A DNA stretch of 6,430 bases from Oscillospiraceae bacterium (lineage in GTDB: Bacteria > Bacillota > Clostridia > Oscillospirales > Acutalibacteraceae): assembly GCA_009786735.1 (NCBI GenBank), contig WQRM01000091.1, forward strand, positions 1 to 6,430, given 5' to 3'. This document shows positions 5,446-6,430 of the stretch, piece by piece. Position numbers and translations under genes: made by a program. Numbering within the stretch: the stretch's first letter is position 1; each line of letters starts with the position of its first letter. The notes under the pieces were generated by a model. It was not told the origin of the DNA and made no database searches. It worked only from the letters and a program-made list of their open reading frames with translations.

Positions 5446-6430
5446 CAATGATGAAACAGCCGCAAGCCCGTGAACGCCATGGTCATGCCATACTTATCGG
5501 CGGTTTCGATGACCAGATCGTCGCGGATTGAGCCGCCGGGCTGGGCGATGTAAGTCACACCGCTGCGGGCTGCACGCTCAAGGTTATCGCCAAAGGGGAA
5601 AAACGCATCGCTGCCCAAGCTCACACCGCTTAGGCTTGCAAGATATTCCGCGCGCTCGTCGGCTGTCAGCGCGTCGGGCTTTGCGGTGAAGAAGTTCGCC
5701 CACACGTCATCGCCCAGCACGTCTTGCGGCGTGGCGGAAAGATAGACATCAATGGCGTTGTCGGTGTTGGCACGACCGAGGTCGTTGCGCAGTGGCAGCG
5801 CGAGGACTTTGGGGTGCTGGCGCAGATGCCACACATCTGCTTTGTCGCCCGCCATGCGTGTGCAGTGGATGCGGCTTTGCTGCCCTGCGCCCACGCCGAT
5901 GCATTGGCCGTCTTTGACGAAGCACACGGAGTTCGACTGCGTGTACTTGAGCGTGATGAGCGAAATGAGCAGGTCGCGCTTGGCGGCCTCGGGCATGTCT
6001 TTGCGCTTGGTGACGAGTTTGCGCAGCAGGGTTGCGTCAATTTGCGCGTCGTTTTGCCCTTGCTCAAAGGTGATGCCAAACACCTGCTTGCGCTCAAGCG
6101 CGGCAGGCTCGTAGGCGGGGTCGATCTGCACGATGCTGTATTCCCCGCGGCGCTTGCTCTTGAGGATCTCGAATGCGTCGTCGTCATAGCCGGGCGCGAC
6201 AACGCCATCGCTGACCTCATGCTGAATCACCCGCGCGGTGGCGGCGTCGCACACGTCGCTCAGGGCAATCCAGTCGCCGAATGCGCTCATGCGGTCGGCA
6301 CCGCGGGCGCGCGCATATGCACAGGCGAGGGGGCTGAGCTCGATGTTCTGCGCCCAGTAGATTTTCTTCTGCACGTCGCTTAGCGGCAGACCAACGGCTG
6401 CACCGGCGGGGCTGACGTGCTTGAACGAAG
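5445..6430 (-). CDS. purH: AICAR formyltransferase (purH-type), partial, 5' end outside window
   Basis: This enzyme transfers a formyl group from 10-formyltetrahydrofolate to AICAR, giving FAICAR, the penultimate step to IMP. The frame is open to the right edge. The GTG at 6374 is internal, because the upstream codons read SFKHVSPAGAAVGLPLSD, a conserved part of the family with the catalytic Lys-His pair (KHVSPAG, Lys codon 6422-6420). Further motifs are LSPLACAYARARGADRMS, VSDGVVAPGY, YTQSNSVC (the family's active-site Asn, codon 5933-5931), GAGQQSRIHCTR, SDAFFPFGDN and the C-terminal LRLFHH found from bacteria to human ATIC. The 328 visible codons cover the C-terminal bulk of the transformylase. 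Whether an IMP cyclohydrolase domain precedes it, as in bifunctional PurH, cannot be seen. The KKIYW and ERKQVFGITFEQGQND stretches remind me of the stand-alone clostridial form of about 390 residues. The TGA at 5447-5445 overlaps the end of the inverted repeat; purD follows 174 bases later. Confidence 0.93.
   Translation of the reverse strand, partial: SFKHVSPAGAAVGLPLSDVQKKIYWAQNIELSPLACAYARARGADRMSAFGDWIALSDVCDAATARVIQHEVSDGVVAPGYDDDAFEILKSKRRGEYSIVQIDPAYEPAALERKQVFGITFEQGQNDAQIDATLLRKLVTKRKDMPEAAKRDLLISLITLKYTQSNSVCFVKDGQCIGVGAGQQSRIHCTRMAGDKADVWHLRQHPKVLALPLRNDLGRANTDNAIDVYLSATPQDVLGDDVWANFFTAKPDALTADERAEYLASLSGVSLGSDAFFPFGDNLERAARSGVTYIAQPGGSIRDDLVIETADKYGMTMAFTGLRLFHH

Noticed and set aside
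6372..6374. GTG as start codon of purH
   Set aside because: The codons upstream of it to the window edge encode the conserved SFKHVSPAGAAVG motif, so the gene starts outside the window.
5724..6383. 219-codon plus-strand open frame opposite purH
   Set aside because: It mirrors the AICAR transformylase coding frame, whose motifs are unmistakable.

Overview
The window holds a stretch of a de novo purine biosynthesis operon. Every gene lies on the minus strand, so transcription runs from right to left. The order is an AICAR transformylase gene (purH-type, 5' end outside the window), then purD, then purL (3' end outside the window). High G+C, an AAGGAG Shine-Dalgarno, the purH-purD-purL order and a long single-chain PurL of the clostridial type suggest a high-GC gut Firmicute, perhaps in Oscillospirales/Ruminococcaceae. 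That placement is inference; no marker gene is present.

Layout from right to left: 6430-5445 encodes the AICAR formyltransferase domain. It is followed by a 164-bp element with perfect 43-bp terminal inverted repeats, which fills almost the whole gap between the purH stop codon and the purD Shine-Dalgarno. purD (5270-4011) is complete. After 31 bases, one reading frame opens at 3979 and runs without a stop to the left edge (1326 codons). Its first ~165 codons encode a NERD-type nuclease-related domain with D-ExK residues, followed by a Lys/Pro/Arg-rich linker and then by essentially all of PurL (1137 codons visible). PurL has its own ATG (3412) and a fair Shine-Dalgarno, so both a fusion and a free PurL could be made. 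Inside purL, a 33-bp heptanucleotide tandem repeat adds 11 codons in frame.

The three enzymes serve one pathway: PurD makes GAR, PurL makes FGAM, and the AICAR transformylase carries out the second folate-dependent formylation near the end. The NERD domain has no known role in this pathway, and its in-frame union with PurL is the most unusual thing here. The two repeats are the other accessory features. Apart from the 174 bases between purH and purD, which are almost entirely the inverted-repeat element, and the 31-base purD-to-NERD gap, the window is wholly coding on the minus strand. Open frames on the plus strand are shadows.
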